NCBI GenBank assembly: GCA_902712845.1
Contig: LR743504.1
Span: forward strand, 2,826,001 to 2,890,000
Reading direction: 5' to 3'
Origin: Methylobacterium bullatum
Lineage (GTDB): Bacteria > Pseudomonadota > Alphaproteobacteria > Rhizobiales > Beijerinckiaceae
Length of the DNA: 64,000 nucleotides
A program made the position numbers and the translations under genes. The stretch's first letter is position 1. Each line of letters opens with the position of its first letter. Below are positions 1 to 9,446 of the stretch, piece by piece. A model generated the notes under the pieces. It did no database searches. It saw only the letters and a program-made list of their open reading frames with translations, and had not been told where the DNA came from.

Positions 1-2
1 TC

Positions 3-146
3 ATCCTCGGCATCGCCGTGCTGATCTCGTCGCTCTGTGCAATCTCGGTGCGCTTCTCGCTCACTCACAAGGAGACTGAGCAGAAGCTCTACGACGAAGC
101 CGTTGCCCAGCGCGCCGTCACCAGCGGTCAGCCCGCCTTCGCCTGA
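3..146 (+). CDS. C-terminal fragment of a membrane protein, possibly an MFS-type transporter
   Basis: The open frame enters from the left edge and ends at the TGA at 144-146. Only 47 residues are visible. They begin with a hydrophobic stretch rich in Ile, Leu, Val and Ala that reads as the last transmembrane helix, followed by a charged cytoplasmic tail. A terminal helix with a short polar tail is usual for major-facilitator transporters, but no family motif is in view, so the assignment is a guess. The start lies outside the window. Confidence 0.45.
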   Translation: MLGIAVLISSLCAISVRFSLTHKETEQKLYDEAVAQRAVTSGQPAFA

Positions 147-380
147 ACGACGATCACCCCGGGGGCCGCGGCGCAGGCTGTGGTCCCTTTGTCGTTTGAT
201 TCGGCAGGGGAGGTGACGGCTCCCTTCCCGGGTACCTGAGCGTCAGCGGAAGGTGATCCCGATTCCAGCGAAGGCCGCAGCGCGGCTTTCGGTGATCGAT
301 CAAAATAGGGTTCTGCTGCGCTTCACCCCTTCGAAGGTGGGTGCGCGGAGGTAACTGGCCGTCGATCCATCTGAAATCCG

Positions 381-827
381 TCACGCCAAAGCGGCCTGGA
401 GTTTCGAAAAACAGCTCCGCCAATCCTCGCGATAGGCATTCCGGACATCTGCGCTGACGATGCGGCGATGGGTGAGCGTGATCTCCGTAGCCCGGTCGCC
501 GACGGAGAGCAGATCGACATGGATGATGGTTTCGCCGATGCACAGGAGCGGGTTCGGCCCCTCATAGGTCCAGGTCTGGTGCAGGGAATGCCCCCGCCTG
601 ATTTCCTCGTATTGCCCGGTCACGGAATGGGACGCTCCGTCCGGATCGCGCCGCCGGAACAGAAACGCGCCGCCGACCCGCAGGTCGGTCTCCGCGAGTT
701 CCATGACGGAGGCGCCGGGCGCGAGCCAGCGCATGATGAGCAGAGGATCGGTCCAGGCACGGAACACGTCCGAATGCGGGGCGCGCACGACGTGTTTGAG
801 GACGACAACGGGTACGATCTGAACCAT
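381..827 (-). CDS. SRPBCC / AHSA1-like START-fold protein
   Basis: The 148-residue product reads like the SRPBCC superfamily (AHSA1, polyketide cyclase-like). The N-terminus has an alternating hydrophobic strand, then the 'vFrAWTDP' helix-grip segment, a 'WLAPG' segment, and 'VGGaFlFrr'. This fold binds hydrophobic ligands in a cavity and no enzymatic residue can be assigned. I chose the ATG at 827; an in-frame TTG at 848 is possible, but GAGGA sits upstream of the ATG. The gene stands alone and is divergent from the hydrolase at 1093. The ligand is unknown. Confidence 0.7.
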   Translation of the reverse strand: MVQIVPVVVLKHVVRAPHSDVFRAWTDPLLIMRWLAPGASVMELAETDLRVGGAFLFRRRDPDGASHSVTGQYEEIRRGHSLHQTWTYEGPNPLLCIGETIIHVDLLSVGDRATEITLTHRRIVSADVRNAYREDWRSCFSKLQAALA

Positions 828-1092
828 GGGCCGTCCGTATCCTCGCAAATCGATCGAGACGGCTCGACCGGAGCGATGCGGCTGTGACGATCACACCGTT
901 CATCGCGCCGGAGAAGGCGAGCAGCAAGGGGAGTTGAGCCGGCCAAACCCGCGCGAAACGAGGAAAAAGGATTCCTGTCACCCCTTCGGATACTCGCACC
1001 TTGCCTCCGTTCCGTTCAGGGGCAAGTTTGGCGGGACATGGAGGCCGTCCATCGACCGATGGAGCCTTCTATGAAAGGTATAGACAAGCCCG

Positions 1093-1857
1093 ATGCAGAC
1101 CTTCGATTCCGACGGGACCACCATCGCCTATATCGACGTGCCGGCGAAGGGCGGCAGCGGCGATCCGATCGTGCTGATCCACGGCTTCGCCTCGAACCAT
1201 TCCGTGAATTGGGTCAACACGCTCTGGGTGAAAACCCTGTCCGAGGCGGGGCGCCGGGTCGTCGCCCTCGACAATCGCGGGCATGGCGAGAGCGAAAAGC
1301 TCTACGATCCAGAGGCTTACGGCTCCGACATCATGGCGCAGGACGCGCGGCGGCTGCTGGACCATCTCGGAATCGCCCGCGCCGACATCATGGGGTATTC
1401 CATGGGCGCGCGGATAGCGGCCTACCTCGCCCTCGATGAGCCGGCGCGGGTACGTTCGGTGCTTCTCGGCGGTCTCGGATTGCATCTGGTGGAGGGCAAA
1501 GGACTGCCGAACGGGATCGCCGAGGCCCTGGAAGCCCCCCCCGGCGAGAAGGCGCCCAATCTCACCGCCGCCGCTTTCCGCACCTTCGCCGAGCAGACGA
1601 AGAGCGATCTCAAAGCGCTGGCCGCCTGCATGCGCGGCTCGCGCAAGACATTGTCGCGGGAAGAGGTCTCGCAGATCGAGGCGCCGACCCTTGTCACGGT
1701 GGGCACGCTCGACACGGTTGCCGGCTCGGCCCCGGCGCTGGCTGCCCTCATGCCCAATGCCAGGAGCCTGGAACTTCCCAACCGCGATCACAGCACGGCG
1801 GTGGGCGACAAGCAGCACCGGCAGGGCGTCCTGGCCTTCCTCGACGGGCGACCCTGA
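1093..1857 (+). CDS. alpha/beta hydrolase
   Basis: A 254-residue alpha/beta-hydrolase fold protein. The oxyanion segment 'LIHGF' is at residues 28-32, the nucleophile elbow G-Y-S-M-G places Ser103, and the likely acid and base are Asp207 and His233 ('NRDHS'). 'DNRGHGES' at 60-67 is typical of esterases and C-C hydrolases of this superfamily. There is no signal peptide, so it should be cytoplasmic. It is convergent with the ABC transporter genes that follow. The substrate cannot be read from the sequence. Confidence 0.85.
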   Translation: MQTFDSDGTTIAYIDVPAKGGSGDPIVLIHGFASNHSVNWVNTLWVKTLSEAGRRVVALDNRGHGESEKLYDPEAYGSDIMAQDARRLLDHLGIARADIMGYSMGARIAAYLALDEPARVRSVLLGGLGLHLVEGKGLPNGIAEALEAPPGEKAPNLTAAAFRTFAEQTKSDLKALAACMRGSRKTLSREEVSQIEAPTLVTVGTLDTVAGSAPALAALMPNARSLELPNRDHSTAVGDKQHRQGVLAFLDGRP

Positions 1858-1863
1858 GGAGGA

Positions 1864-2640
1864 TCAGCTCTTCAGCCGATAGCCGGTGCGAAAGATCCAC
1901 GTCACGCTGCCGAGGCAGAGGGCGAGGAAGACCAGGGTCATCGCGATGCTGATCTCGACACTCACGTCGGAGGTCCCGAAGAAGCTCCAGCGGAAACCGC
2001 TGATGAGGTAGACGACCGGGTTCACGAGGCTCACCGCCCGCCAGAACGGTGGCAGCATCTCGATGGAATAGAAGCTGCCGCCGAGGAAGGTGAGGGGCGT
2101 CACCACCAGGAGCGGCACGAGTTGGAGCTTCTCGAATCCGTCGGCCCAGAGGCCGATGAGGAAGCCGAACAGGCTGAACGTCACCGCCGTGAGGAGCAGG
2201 AACGCCACCATCCAGAGCGGATGCTCGATTCGCAAGGGGACGAACAGGGCAGCGGTGGCGAGGATGATCAGCCCGATCAGGATGGACTTCGAGGCGGCCG
2301 CGCCGACATAGCCGAGCACGATCTCGAAGGGAGAGACCGGCGCCGACAGGATCTCGTAGATCGTGCCGGCAAAGCGCGGGAAGTAGATGCCGAACGAGGC
2401 GTTGGCGATGCTCTGAGTCAGGAGCGAGAGCATGATCAGCCCCGGCACGATGAAGGCGCCGTAAGCGACGCCATCCACCGAGGCCATACGCGACCCGATC
2501 GCCGCGCCGAAGACCACGAAGTAGAGCGATGTGGCGATGACCGGCGCGACGATGCTCTGCAGCCCCGTGCGCCAGAACCGGGCCATCTCGAAGCGGTAGA
2601 TCGCACCGACGGCCGGCCAGTTCATCGACAACGGATTCAT
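1864..2640 (-). CDS. ABC-2 type transporter permease
   Basis: A 258-residue membrane protein with about six hydrophobic segments and the ABC2_membrane signature region near the C-terminus ('[11 protein letters not shown]', '[12 protein letters not shown]'). It resembles YadH/NodJ-type permeases. The ATG at 2640 overlaps the stop of the ATPase gene by four bases (ATGA), so the two are translationally coupled and should form one exporter. A longer open frame upstream on this strand is only the shadow of the ATPase gene. The exported substrate is not evident. Confidence 0.88.
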   Translation of the reverse strand: MNPLSMNWPAVGAIYRFEMARFWRTGLQSIVAPVIATSLYFVVFGAAIGSRMASVDGVAYGAFIVPGLIMLSLLTQSIANASFGIYFPRFAGTIYEILSAPVSPFEIVLGYVGAAASKSILIGLIILATAALFVPLRIEHPLWMVAFLLLTAVTFSLFGFLIGLWADGFEKLQLVPLLVVTPLTFLGGSFYSIEMLPPFWRAVSLVNPVVYLISGFRWSFFGTSDVSVEISIAMTLVFLALCLGSVTWIFRTGYRLKS

Positions 2641-3563
2641 GCCTGCTCTCTCACGAGATCCACGAAGATGTCCTCGAGCGAACTCTGGCTGGTGGAGAGA
2701 TCGCGGAAGGGGATGCCGGCGGCGGCGAGGTCGGTGAGGAGCGTGGTGATTCCGGTGCGCTCGCTCTTGGTGTCGTAGGTGTAGACGAGCTCCTGCCCAT
2801 CCGCCGACAGGGCCAGGCCGTGCGGAGCCAACTCGTCCGGCAGGGCGCGGAGGGGGCTCTGCAATTGCAGCGTCAGTTGCTTCTTGCCGAGCTTGCGCAT
2901 CAGTTCGGCCTTCTCCTCCACCAGGATGATCTCGCCCTTCCGGATCACACCGACACGGTCGGCCATTTCCTCGGCCTCGTCGATGTAATGCGTGGTGAGG
3001 ATGATCGTGACGCCCTGATCGCGGAGCTTGCGTACCAGCCGCCACATGTCCTGGCGCAGTTCCACGTCGACACCGGCCGTCGGCTCGTCGAGGAACAGGA
3101 TGCGAGGTTCGTGACTGAGCGCCTTGGCGATGAGCACGCGCCGCTTCATGCCCCCGGACAGGGTCATGATCCGGCTGTCCTTCTTGTCCCACAGGGACAG
3201 GTCGCGCAGCACCCGTTCGATATGGGCGGGGTTGGGTCTCATGCCGAACAGGCCACGACTGAAGCACGTCGTGTCCCAAACGGTCTCGAATGCGTCGGTG
3301 GTGAGCTCCTGCGGCACGAGGCCGATGGCCCTGCGCGCCTCGCGGTAATCCGCTCCGATGTCGTGGCCATCCACCGTGACGGTACCGGAGCTTGCACGGA
3401 CGAGGCCGCAGACGACGCTGATCAGCGTCGTCTTACCGGCGCCGTTAGGACCGAGCAGGGCGAAGATCTCACCCTGTTCGATGTCGAGGTGGATATTCTT
3501 GAGGGCATGGAGGCCAGAGGCGTAGACCTTCGACAGGCCCGAGATGGAGATGATCGGCGGCAT
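2637..3563 (-). CDS. ABC transporter ATP-binding protein (YadG-like)
   Basis: The nucleotide-binding subunit of the exporter, 308 residues from the chosen start. It has Walker A 'GPNGAGKTT', the Q-loop 'GLVPQE', the signature 'LSGGMKRR', Walker B '[12 protein letters not shown]' and the H-loop 'LTTHY'. The C-terminal part carries the extra region usual for drug/polysaccharide export ATPases. An upstream in-frame start at 3611 exists, but the ATG at 3563 has GGAG six bases before it. It is coupled to the permease downstream. Confidence 0.9.
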   Translation of the reverse strand: MPPIISISGLSKVYASGLHALKNIHLDIEQGEIFALLGPNGAGKTTLISVVCGLVRASSGTVTVDGHDIGADYREARRAIGLVPQELTTDAFETVWDTTCFSRGLFGMRPNPAHIERVLRDLSLWDKKDSRIMTLSGGMKRRVLIAKALSHEPRILFLDEPTAGVDVELRQDMWRLVRKLRDQGVTIILTTHYIDEAEEMADRVGVIRKGEIILVEEKAELMRKLGKKQLTLQLQSPLRALPDELAPHGLALSADGQELVYTYDTKSERTGITTLLTDLAAAGIPFRDLSTSQSSLEDIFVDLVREQA

Positions 3564-3664
3564 CTGATCTCCATGGATTATTTTTGTGGGGAGGGACGTG
3601 TGGGCCGCCATACCACGACAGGGGGTGCGACCCGCGAGTGTGATGCGGCACGTCGGGCAACAAA

Positions 3665-3687
3665 AAAGCCGCCCCGTGGGCGGCTTT
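3665..3687 (-). terminator. intrinsic terminator after the F0 operon
   Basis: AAAGCCGCC at 3665-3673 pairs with GGCGGCTTT at 3679-3687, with one further C-G pair and a three-base loop. Read on the minus strand the stem is followed by a run of Ts at 3667-3662. It lies 25 bases beyond the atpF stop and ends the operon before the ABC transporter genes. Confidence 0.88.
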
Positions 3688-3711
3688 CATGAAACGATCG
3701 TTCTGAAAACG

Positions 3712-4200
3712 TCAGGCCCGGAGACGGCCCTTGACCTCATCGAGACTGGAGCGGACCAGCGATAGGGCGGCGTCGCCCTGCATGCGCTCGCGGAGCACCA
3801 CCTCGGACACCTTCACGGCCGCATCGGCAGCGGCGGCGCGGACCTGGGCGGTGGCCTGGACCTCGGCCTGGGCAATCTTGGTCTCGGCCGACTTGGTGCG
3901 ACGGGCGATGAACTCGTTCAGACGGGCGTGGCCCTCGTCGGCGATGCGCTGGGCCTCTTCGCGAGCTCCGGCGACAATAGCTTCGGCTTCGGACTCAGCC
4001 TGGCTGCGGCGCTTCTTGTAGTCGGCCAGCACCGTGGCGGCCTCCTCGCGCAGGCGGCGCGCCTCATCGAGTTCGGAGCGAACGCGGCGGCCGCGGGTGT
4101 CGAGGGCCTTGGTAATCTGAGCGAAGCCGCCGACCTTCCACACGACGCCCATGAACAGGACGAAGGCGACGGCGACCCAGAACTCGGCATCCAACAACAT
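3712..4200 (-). CDS. atpF: F0F1 ATP synthase subunit b
   Basis: A 162-residue peripheral stalk subunit: one N-terminal membrane helix (about residues 7-24), then a long charged Ala/Glu/Arg-rich coiled coil that reaches up to F1. It is the last gene of the F0 operon and lies 69 bases after the b' subunit gene. The two-b arrangement, with a b/b' heterodimer, is known from alphaproteobacteria and phototrophs. A strong intrinsic terminator follows. Confidence 0.93.
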   Translation of the reverse strand: MLLDAEFWVAVAFVLFMGVVWKVGGFAQITKALDTRGRRVRSELDEARRLREEAATVLADYKKRRSQAESEAEAIVAGAREEAQRIADEGHARLNEFIARRTKSAETKIAQAEVQATAQVRAAAADAAVKVSEVVLRERMQGDAALSLVRSSLDEVKGRLRA

Positions 4201-4269
4201 TCTCGTCGTCCTATTTCGTTGGCCTCCGGCCGGGCGGGGCCGGACCGGTCACGTCTGCTGCAGGCGCAC

Positions 4270-4833
4270 TCAGTGCGGGATGGCGACGCGGTTCAGTGCG
4301 GTATCGAGGCTGGCTTGGTCGGGAGCCGTCCCGGTGAGGCGCTCGACGATGGCGGAGGCCGTTTCGCCGGCGATGGAACGAACGCTGCCCATGGCTTCGG
4401 CGGTGCGGGTGCGGATCGTGGCTTCGGAGGCGGCGATCCTGTCGTTGAGCTCGGCCTCGAGCGTCTTGCGACGGGCTTCAGCCTCGGAGCTCAGGGCAGC
4501 GCGGGTCTCGGCGGCAATGGTGCGGGCCTTGGCCTGGGCGTCGGCCAGGGACTTCTCGTAGGCGGCGCCGGCTGCCTCGGCCTCGGACTTCATGCGCTGG
4601 GCCTCGTCGAGATCGGACGAGAGGCGCGTGGCGCGGTCATGCAGGATCGCCTGAATGCGGGGCAGGGCCACCTTGTCCATCAGGTAGTAGAGCAGGCCGA
4701 AGGCCAGCGCGAGCCAGATCAGCTGCGAGAGAAAGGTATGGCTCTCGAAGGGCGGAAAGCCACCGCCATGTTCGGACGCGGGCGATGCCATGATGCCTTC
4801 ATGGGTTGCGGTCGGATGGGCCGGCTGAGCCAT
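4270..4833 (-). CDS. atpG: F0F1 ATP synthase subunit b'
   Basis: A 187-residue second b-type stalk subunit. It has a polar N-terminal extension of about 35 residues, a membrane helix near residues 37-52 ('LIWLALAFGLLYYLM'), then a long coiled coil rich in Ala, Glu and Arg. It sits between atpE and atpF, as in other alphaproteobacterial F0 operons. The b' subunit is called atpG in several of these genomes; that symbol elsewhere means gamma, so read it here as b'. Confidence 0.9.
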   Translation of the reverse strand: MAQPAHPTATHEGIMASPASEHGGGFPPFESHTFLSQLIWLALAFGLLYYLMDKVALPRIQAILHDRATRLSSDLDEAQRMKSEAEAAGAAYEKSLADAQAKARTIAAETRAALSSEAEARRKTLEAELNDRIAASEATIRTRTAEAMGSVRSIAGETASAIVERLTGTAPDQASLDTALNRVAIPH

Positions 4834-4939
4834 GACGTCTTTCGCTCACAGTAAGTTCGTGAATGAGGACCGGGCGCGCGTCCAGGTGAATGGGGCGCCC
4901 GGTCCGGGTCTGCTGTCGGGACGACGAACGTCGCCTGTC

Positions 4940-5167
4940 TTAGACGGCGAACAGGAGGAGCAGCGCGACGAGCAGCGAGAAGATGCCGAGCGCTTCCGTC
5001 AGCGCGAAGCCGAGGAGCAGGTTGCCGCGCTGGCCGTCAGCGGCCGACGGGTTGCGAAGGGCACCGGCGTAGAACTGGCCGAAGAGATTGCCGAGGCCGA
5101 TGGCGGCGCCCGCCATTCCGAGGCAGGCGAGGCCGGCACCGATGTACTTAGCGGCTAAGGGATCCAT
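4940..5167 (-). CDS. atpE: F0F1 ATP synthase subunit c
   Basis: A 75-residue hairpin of two membrane helices that builds the rotor ring. The polar loop 'RNPSA' at 38-42 contacts the F1 stalk, and the ion-binding carboxylate is Glu58 in helix 2 ('LTEAL'). No sodium-binding signature is obvious, so proton coupling is expected. The ATG at 5167 has AGGAG upstream; the longer in-frame extension to 5221 is not plausible for subunit c. It lies between the a and b' genes. Confidence 0.95.
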   Translation of the reverse strand: MDPLAAKYIGAGLACLGMAGAAIGLGNLFGQFYAGALRNPSAADGQRGNLLLGFALTEALGIFSLLVALLLLFAV

Positions 5168-5257
5168 CAAATTGCTCCTGGTGTCGGTTCGTTCGTTGCG
5201 TGGAGAGAAATCCGGCCGCAACCGCGGACCGGGGACGGAAGGGGATACCGCCGGGGC

Positions 5258-6013
5258 CTAGTGGCCGGGGTGGAGGGCGTCGCTGAGGTAGATCGAGGCG
5301 AGCGTCGCGAAGACGTAGGCCTGCAGACCGGCGACGAGGAACTCGAGGGCCGTCACAGCGACGCTGAGAGCCAGCGGCAGCGGCGAGATCGCACCCCAGG
5401 CGCCTGCGGCGAGGAGCGCCGGAACGAAGCCCGCGAAGATCTTGAGGGCGATGTGGCCGGCGAGCACGTTGGCGAAGAGACGCACCGCGAGGCTGATCGG
5501 CCGCGAGACGAAGGAGACGATCTCGATGGCGACGATCATCGGCATCAGCCAGCCCGGCACACCCGAGGGCACGAACACCTTCAGGAACTTCGTGCCGTGG
5601 GCCATGAAGCCGTAGACGATGACGGTGGTGATCACGAGGAGCGCCAGCGCGAAAGTCACGATGATGTGGCTTGTCACGGCGAACGCATAGGGGATCATGC
5701 CGAACATGTTCAGGACGAGGACGAACATGAACAGCGAGAAGATCAGCGGCATGAACCGCTCGGACCCGTGCCCGGCCGATTGACGGAGGGTCGATCCGAT
5801 GAACTCGTAGAACACCTCGGCCATGGACTGCATGCGGCCCGGCACCACCGAGCGTTGCGCCGTCGCCACGATCGTGATCAGCGCGATGATCCCGACAGCG
5901 GCAAACATGTACAGCGCCGACTGGGTGAACGCGATTTCCTGATTGCCGATATGACCGAAGGATACGAGCGGCTTGAGCTCGAACTGGTGGATCGGATCCA
6001 TCTTTACGGCCAT
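5258..6013 (-). CDS. atpB: F0F1 ATP synthase subunit a
   Basis: A 251-residue polytopic subunit that forms the proton half-channels against the c-ring. The essential arginine is Arg178 in 'ISLAVRLFANVLAGH'. Two starts are close together, 6013 and 6001; AAGGA about 12 bases upstream favours 6013. A still longer frame to 6169 runs into atpI-side sequence and is rejected. It follows atpI by 82 bases in the same operon. Confidence 0.94.
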   Translation of the reverse strand: MAVKMDPIHQFELKPLVSFGHIGNQEIAFTQSALYMFAAVGIIALITIVATAQRSVVPGRMQSMAEVFYEFIGSTLRQSAGHGSERFMPLIFSLFMFVLVLNMFGMIPYAFAVTSHIIVTFALALLVITTVIVYGFMAHGTKFLKVFVPSGVPGWLMPMIVAIEIVSFVSRPISLAVRLFANVLAGHIALKIFAGFVPALLAAGAWGAISPLPLALSVAVTALEFLVAGLQAYVFATLASIYLSDALHPGH

Positions 6014-6095
6014 TGCCGCTACCGTCCTTCTGTCCACGAGCGGGCGAGATGCCCGCTTTGCCTCAGGACCGCTCGAAAGCGGCAAAATTCGCCTG

Positions 6096-6491
6096 TCAGG
6101 ACCGTTCCCGGTCCCGGTTCTTGTCGACCGCGACTTTCGCGGCCGGCCTCGAGAGCGAGCCCGAGACACGCATGACGTTATAGACGCCGGTTGCGAAGCC
6201 CAGCATGAGCAGAACGATCAGACCCCAGGGCTTCGTCCCCAGAAACTGATCGCACAACCAGCCGAGAATGCCTCCAGCGAGGACACCGGCGATGAACTCC
6301 GTGGAGAGTCGCATCGCCAGACCCAAGGATGACGCCCCGTTGGAGGCACCAGCACCCGACGAGGGGCGGGAAGGAGCGGCGGGCCGCTTCTCCTCGATCC
6401 GCTTCTCGAGATGCTTCAGTCTCGCCGAGAGATCCTCGTCCGGTTTCTGCCGTCCATCTCCATTCCCATCCCCTGCGTCGTTACCGCTCAC
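6096..6491 (-). CDS. atpI: AtpI-like F0 assembly protein
   Basis: A 131-residue protein with a charged N-terminal half (short coiled coil about residues 20-36, then a Pro/Ala/Ser-rich linker) and two C-terminal membrane helices: 'FIAGVLAGGILGWLCDQFLG' and 'GLIVLLMLGFATGVYNVMR'. This layout matches the AtpI/AtpQ family that helps assemble the c-ring. It is the first gene of the F0 operon, right behind the promoter at 6554-6582. Confidence 0.88.
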   Translation of the reverse strand: MSGNDAGDGNGDGRQKPDEDLSARLKHLEKRIEEKRPAAPSRPSSGAGASNGASSLGLAMRLSTEFIAGVLAGGILGWLCDQFLGTKPWGLIVLLMLGFATGVYNVMRVSGSLSRPAAKVAVDKNRDRERS

Positions 6492-6553
6492 GGCGAAAAC
6501 TCACATTGGCGAGAGTGGAGGGAACCGGCCTGAAACCCCGTCAAGCGCGGCGC

Positions 6554-6582
6554 ACCATAGTTTCGCCCATCTTGAGTGTCAA
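6554..6582 (-). promoter_or_regulatory. sigma-70-type promoter of the F0 operon
   Basis: On the minus strand TTGACA (6582-6577) is followed after exactly 17 bases by TATGGT (6559-6554). The expected start is about 50 bases before the atpI ATG at 6491. The perfect -35 and ideal spacing make this the clearest promoter in the window. Confidence 0.75.
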
Positions 6583-6694
6583 GGCGCGCCGAACAGGCTT
6601 TAAGTTACTGTAAAATAACGATAAACCGGCCCTTGCGGCGATCTTGGACGATGCGCCCTGTGCATGAAGGGCAATCGGCGGCCAAGCTTGCGCC

Positions 6695-7348
6695 TCAGGC
6701 GCCCAGAATCGGCTTGATGACCTTTTCCATGCCGTCGATCGTCATCTCGCCCTTGAAGCGCTCACCGTTGATGAAGAAGGTGGGCGTCGAGTCGACCTTG
6801 AAGGTGTCGAGCCCCTTCTGCTTCACCGCGTTCACGGCGGCGTAGAGCTTCTGATCCTTGAGACAGGTCTCGAATTTCTCCTTGGAGAATCCGGCCTGCC
6901 GCAACATCTGCTCCAGGGCATCCACCGGCGATTGCGGCTTCTGCACGTAGGCCCAGCCCTGCTGCTGGTCGAACAGCAGATCGGTGATGGGATAGTATTT
7001 CGCGTCGCCATCGCAGCGGGCCAGCATGAAGGCTGCGGTCGCCAGCGGATCGAGGGGGAATTCCCGCAAGGTAAAGCGCACCTTGCCGGTGTCGATGTAG
7101 CGCTCCTTCAACGCCGGCCACGTGTTCTTGTGGAACGCGGCGCAGTGGGAGCAGGTCATCGAAGCATATTCGATGATCGTCACCTTGGCGTCCTTCGGCC
7201 CCAGCCAGACGTCGCCGAGGGGGCCCGGCTCCATCAGGGAAGCGAGGTTCGCATCCTGGGCGAAGGCGTCGAGGGTCAGCCGGGGCAGGAGCGCGGCCGC
7301 GCCGATCGCCATGCCGGTGAGTTTCAAGGTGTCGCGACGGGTGATCAT
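6695..7348 (-). CDS. DsbA-family thiol:disulfide protein with Tat signal
   Basis: A 217-residue thioredoxin-fold protein of the DsbA/BdbD (Thioredoxin_4) kind. The N-terminus has a twin-arginine motif (Arg4-Arg5, 'RRDTLKLTG') and a hydrophobic stretch ending 'DAFA', so it is probably exported folded to the periplasm. The active site is C66-S-H-C69, and the cis-proline region reads 'STPTFFING'. The start at 7348 puts the Arg pair at the N-terminus; the longer frame to 7549 lacks a signal. The DUF721 gene lies just upstream on the same strand, a pairing I recall from other alphaproteobacteria. Confidence 0.9.
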   Translation of the reverse strand: MITRRDTLKLTGMAIGAAALLPRLTLDAFAQDANLASLMEPGPLGDVWLGPKDAKVTIIEYASMTCSHCAAFHKNTWPALKERYIDTGKVRFTLREFPLDPLATAAFMLARCDGDAKYYPITDLLFDQQQGWAYVQKPQSPVDALEQMLRQAGFSKEKFETCLKDQKLYAAVNAVKQKGLDTFKVDSTPTFFINGERFKGEMTIDGMEKVIKPILGA

Positions 7349-7478
7349 GATGTCGACGGGCTCCGCTCGCAGATCCGATCCATGCGGCTTGCGGTAGAGA
7401 CCCGCGGACAATCTGACAAGACGCGACAGGCGGCTCCGCTTCCATGCGCCGCGACATGCGACGGGCCGAAGGCGGGAT

Positions 7479-7970
7479 TCAGCCGGATCGCGGCGGTGCA
7501 GAGGCGACGATCGCCACGCCGAGCCTGTCGAGCGCATCGCGCAGCGCATCGTCGTCGATGGAGGAGACCGCCAACGCGACTTCGCCCCGCTTCACCGGAT
7601 CGAGGGGCGGCACGACCCGCTTGCGAACGGCTTGATGAACGCGCCCCTGCTTGAGGACGAGCTTGCCGATGCAGGCCCAGCCATAATGGGCGTTGATGCG
7701 CTGGATCACCACGGGAGCCAGATGCTGCAATTCCAGGGCGAAGACGCCCTCCACCCGCACCACGAGCGTGCCCGGATCCGGCCGACCCTGCTCCTCGCGG
7801 CGGGCGCGGCGGGGCCATTCGAGCTTAGAAGGCTGGCAGTAACGGGCGAGGCGCTCACCGACGATATCGGGCCAGGCCGCGAGGATATCGGTGGAGGCGA
7901 ACCCCTGCGCGGCGAAAGCCGGTCCGATGCAGGTCTCGATCAGCTCGGCGAGGGGTTTGATGCGGGCCAT
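7479..7970 (-). CDS. DUF721 / DciA-like protein
   Basis: A 163-residue protein whose N-terminal part ('LAELIETCIGPAFAAQGF', 'ILAAWPDIVGERLARYCQP') matches the DUF721 domain. In the DciA branch this domain loads the replicative helicase DnaB in bacteria without DnaC; whether this member does so is inference. The ATG at 7970 has GGAG four to five bases upstream. The frame stays open to 8162, but that stretch is the mutY promoter side. It is divergent from mutY. Confidence 0.78.
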   Translation of the reverse strand: MARIKPLAELIETCIGPAFAAQGFASTDILAAWPDIVGERLARYCQPSKLEWPRRARREEQGRPDPGTLVVRVEGVFALELQHLAPVVIQRINAHYGWACIGKLVLKQGRVHQAVRKRVVPPLDPVKRGEVALAVSSIDDDALRDALDRLGVAIVASAPPRSG

Positions 7971-8091
7971 GAGCTCCGAGAGATTCCGATGCGGGCGGAC
8001 GCCGCATGATAGCGTGAACGGCGCCGGCTTTCGAATGCTTTGATCGTTCGCGGCCACCCTGTATGGACGGGCGCCCAACACGCCGGATCTC

Positions 8092-9432
8092 ATGTCGCGG
8101 GATTTCATGTCACCGGACTTTACGGCAGCGACGGGGGCATCCGCCCGAGGCCCGCGCGCCACCGACCTCCTCGCCTGGTACGACAGGCATCGCCGCGTGC
8201 TGCCGTGGCGTGCTTTGCCGGGTGAGACGCCCGACCCCTATCGGGTCTGGTTGTCCGAGGTGATGCTGCAACAGACCACGATCGCAGCGGTCAAACCCTA
8301 CTTCCTGCGCTTTCTCGAACGCTTCCCCTCTGTGGAGGCCCTCGCGGCGGCGCTGGAGGAAAGCGTCATGTCGGCTTGGGCCGGCCTCGGCTATTACTCC
8401 CGCGCCCGCAACCTCCATGCCTGCGCCAAGGCGGTCGCGGAAGCCGGCGCCTTCCCCGACACGCTCGACGGCTTGCGCAAGCTGCCCGGCATCGGCGCCT
8501 ATACGGCCGGCGCCATCGCGGCCATCGCCTTCGACAGGCAGGAAGCGGCAGTGGACGGCAATGTCGAGCGGGTGGTGACCCGGCTCTTCGCCATCGAGAC
8601 GCCGATCCCCGCCGTGCGCCCCGAGATCCGACGGCTGACGAAGAGCCTCGTGCCGGTGGAACGGCCAGGCGACTTCGCTCAGGCGCTGATGGATCTCGGC
8701 TCGACCATCTGCACGCCGAAGCGACCGGCCTGCGCCCTCTGCCCCTGGATGGCACCCTGTGAAGCCCGCACCCTAGGGCTGCAGGAAACGTTTCCACGCA
8801 AGGTCAAGAAGACGAAGGGCGTCGAGCGCTATGGCGCCGCCTTCGTAGCGATCCGGAGCGGCGACGAGGCCGTATTGCTGCGGACCCGCCCCCCCGAGGG
8901 GCTGCTCGGTGCCATGGCGGAGCCTCCGACCAGCGCATGGGAGAGCGGTTACGACGTCGCCCAGGCCCTGCTCGACGCTCCGTTGGACGCGCGATGGAAG
9001 CGGCTGCCGGGCGTGGTGCGTCACGTCTTCACGCATTTCCCCCTGGAACTGACCGTCTTCGTCGCCCGCGTCGGCCTCGCTACGAAGGCACCGGCCGGCA
9101 TGCGCTTCACGCCCAGGCGCGACCTCGAGGAGGAACCGTTGCCCGGCGTCATGAAGAAGGTGCTGGCCCATGCGTTCGATCCGAAGCCCGAGGCCGTGAA
9201 GCGTGGACGGCCGAAGGCCATGCGGGCGGTCCAGGACACGCCACTCTTCGCAGAAGTCGAGGCTCCGCCGCCCGAGCCGGCCCCGAGCTTTCGCCCAGTA
9301 CCCAAGCCGGTGCCGCGCGCGGTGGCAAAACCGCCGATCGAGGACGGGGAGGGGTTTTTCGGGGAGCCGGAGGAAGCGCCCCCGCCTATGGCGCCGCGCA
9401 AGCGCGGCAGGCCGAAAACGCGTCCTCGATAG
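8092..9432 (+). CDS. mutY: adenine DNA glycosylase MutY with AT-hook-like tail
   Basis: A 446-residue base-excision enzyme that removes A opposite 8-oxoG. It has the catalytic Glu56 ('SEVMLQQT'), the helix-hairpin-helix 'LPGIGAYTAGAI' at 131-142, Asp155 in 'VDGN', and a 4Fe-4S cluster C207-x6-C214-x2-C217-x5-C223. A Nudix-like domain that recognises 8-oxoG spans about 240-365. The last 80 residues are a Pro/Lys-rich extension with two R-G-R-P-K motifs (371-375 and 438-442), unusual for MutY. The start could instead be the ATG at 8107. It is convergent with ccrM. Confidence 0.93.
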   Translation: MSRDFMSPDFTAATGASARGPRATDLLAWYDRHRRVLPWRALPGETPDPYRVWLSEVMLQQTTIAAVKPYFLRFLERFPSVEALAAALEESVMSAWAGLGYYSRARNLHACAKAVAEAGAFPDTLDGLRKLPGIGAYTAGAIAAIAFDRQEAAVDGNVERVVTRLFAIETPIPAVRPEIRRLTKSLVPVERPGDFAQALMDLGSTICTPKRPACALCPWMAPCEARTLGLQETFPRKVKKTKGVERYGAAFVAIRSGDEAVLLRTRPPEGLLGAMAEPPTSAWESGYDVAQALLDAPLDARWKRLPGVVRHVFTHFPLELTVFVARVGLATKAPAGMRFTPRRDLEEEPLPGVMKKVLAHAFDPKPEAVKRGRPKAMRAVQDTPLFAEVEAPPPEPAPSFRPVPKPVPRAVAKPPIEDGEGFFGEPEEAPPPMAPRKRGRPKTRPR

Positions 9433-9446
9433 GACGAGCGCGAACC

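Noticed and set aside
5261..6175. 304-residue plus-strand open frame
   Set aside because: It is antisense to atpB; composition is Asp/Glu/Arg/His-rich without a fold signature.
6600..6620. TTAA-N7-TAAA motif upstream of the F0 operon as a CtrA site
   Set aside because: The second half deviates from TTAA and it lies upstream of a strong constitutive-type promoter; weaker than the other CtrA-like sites.
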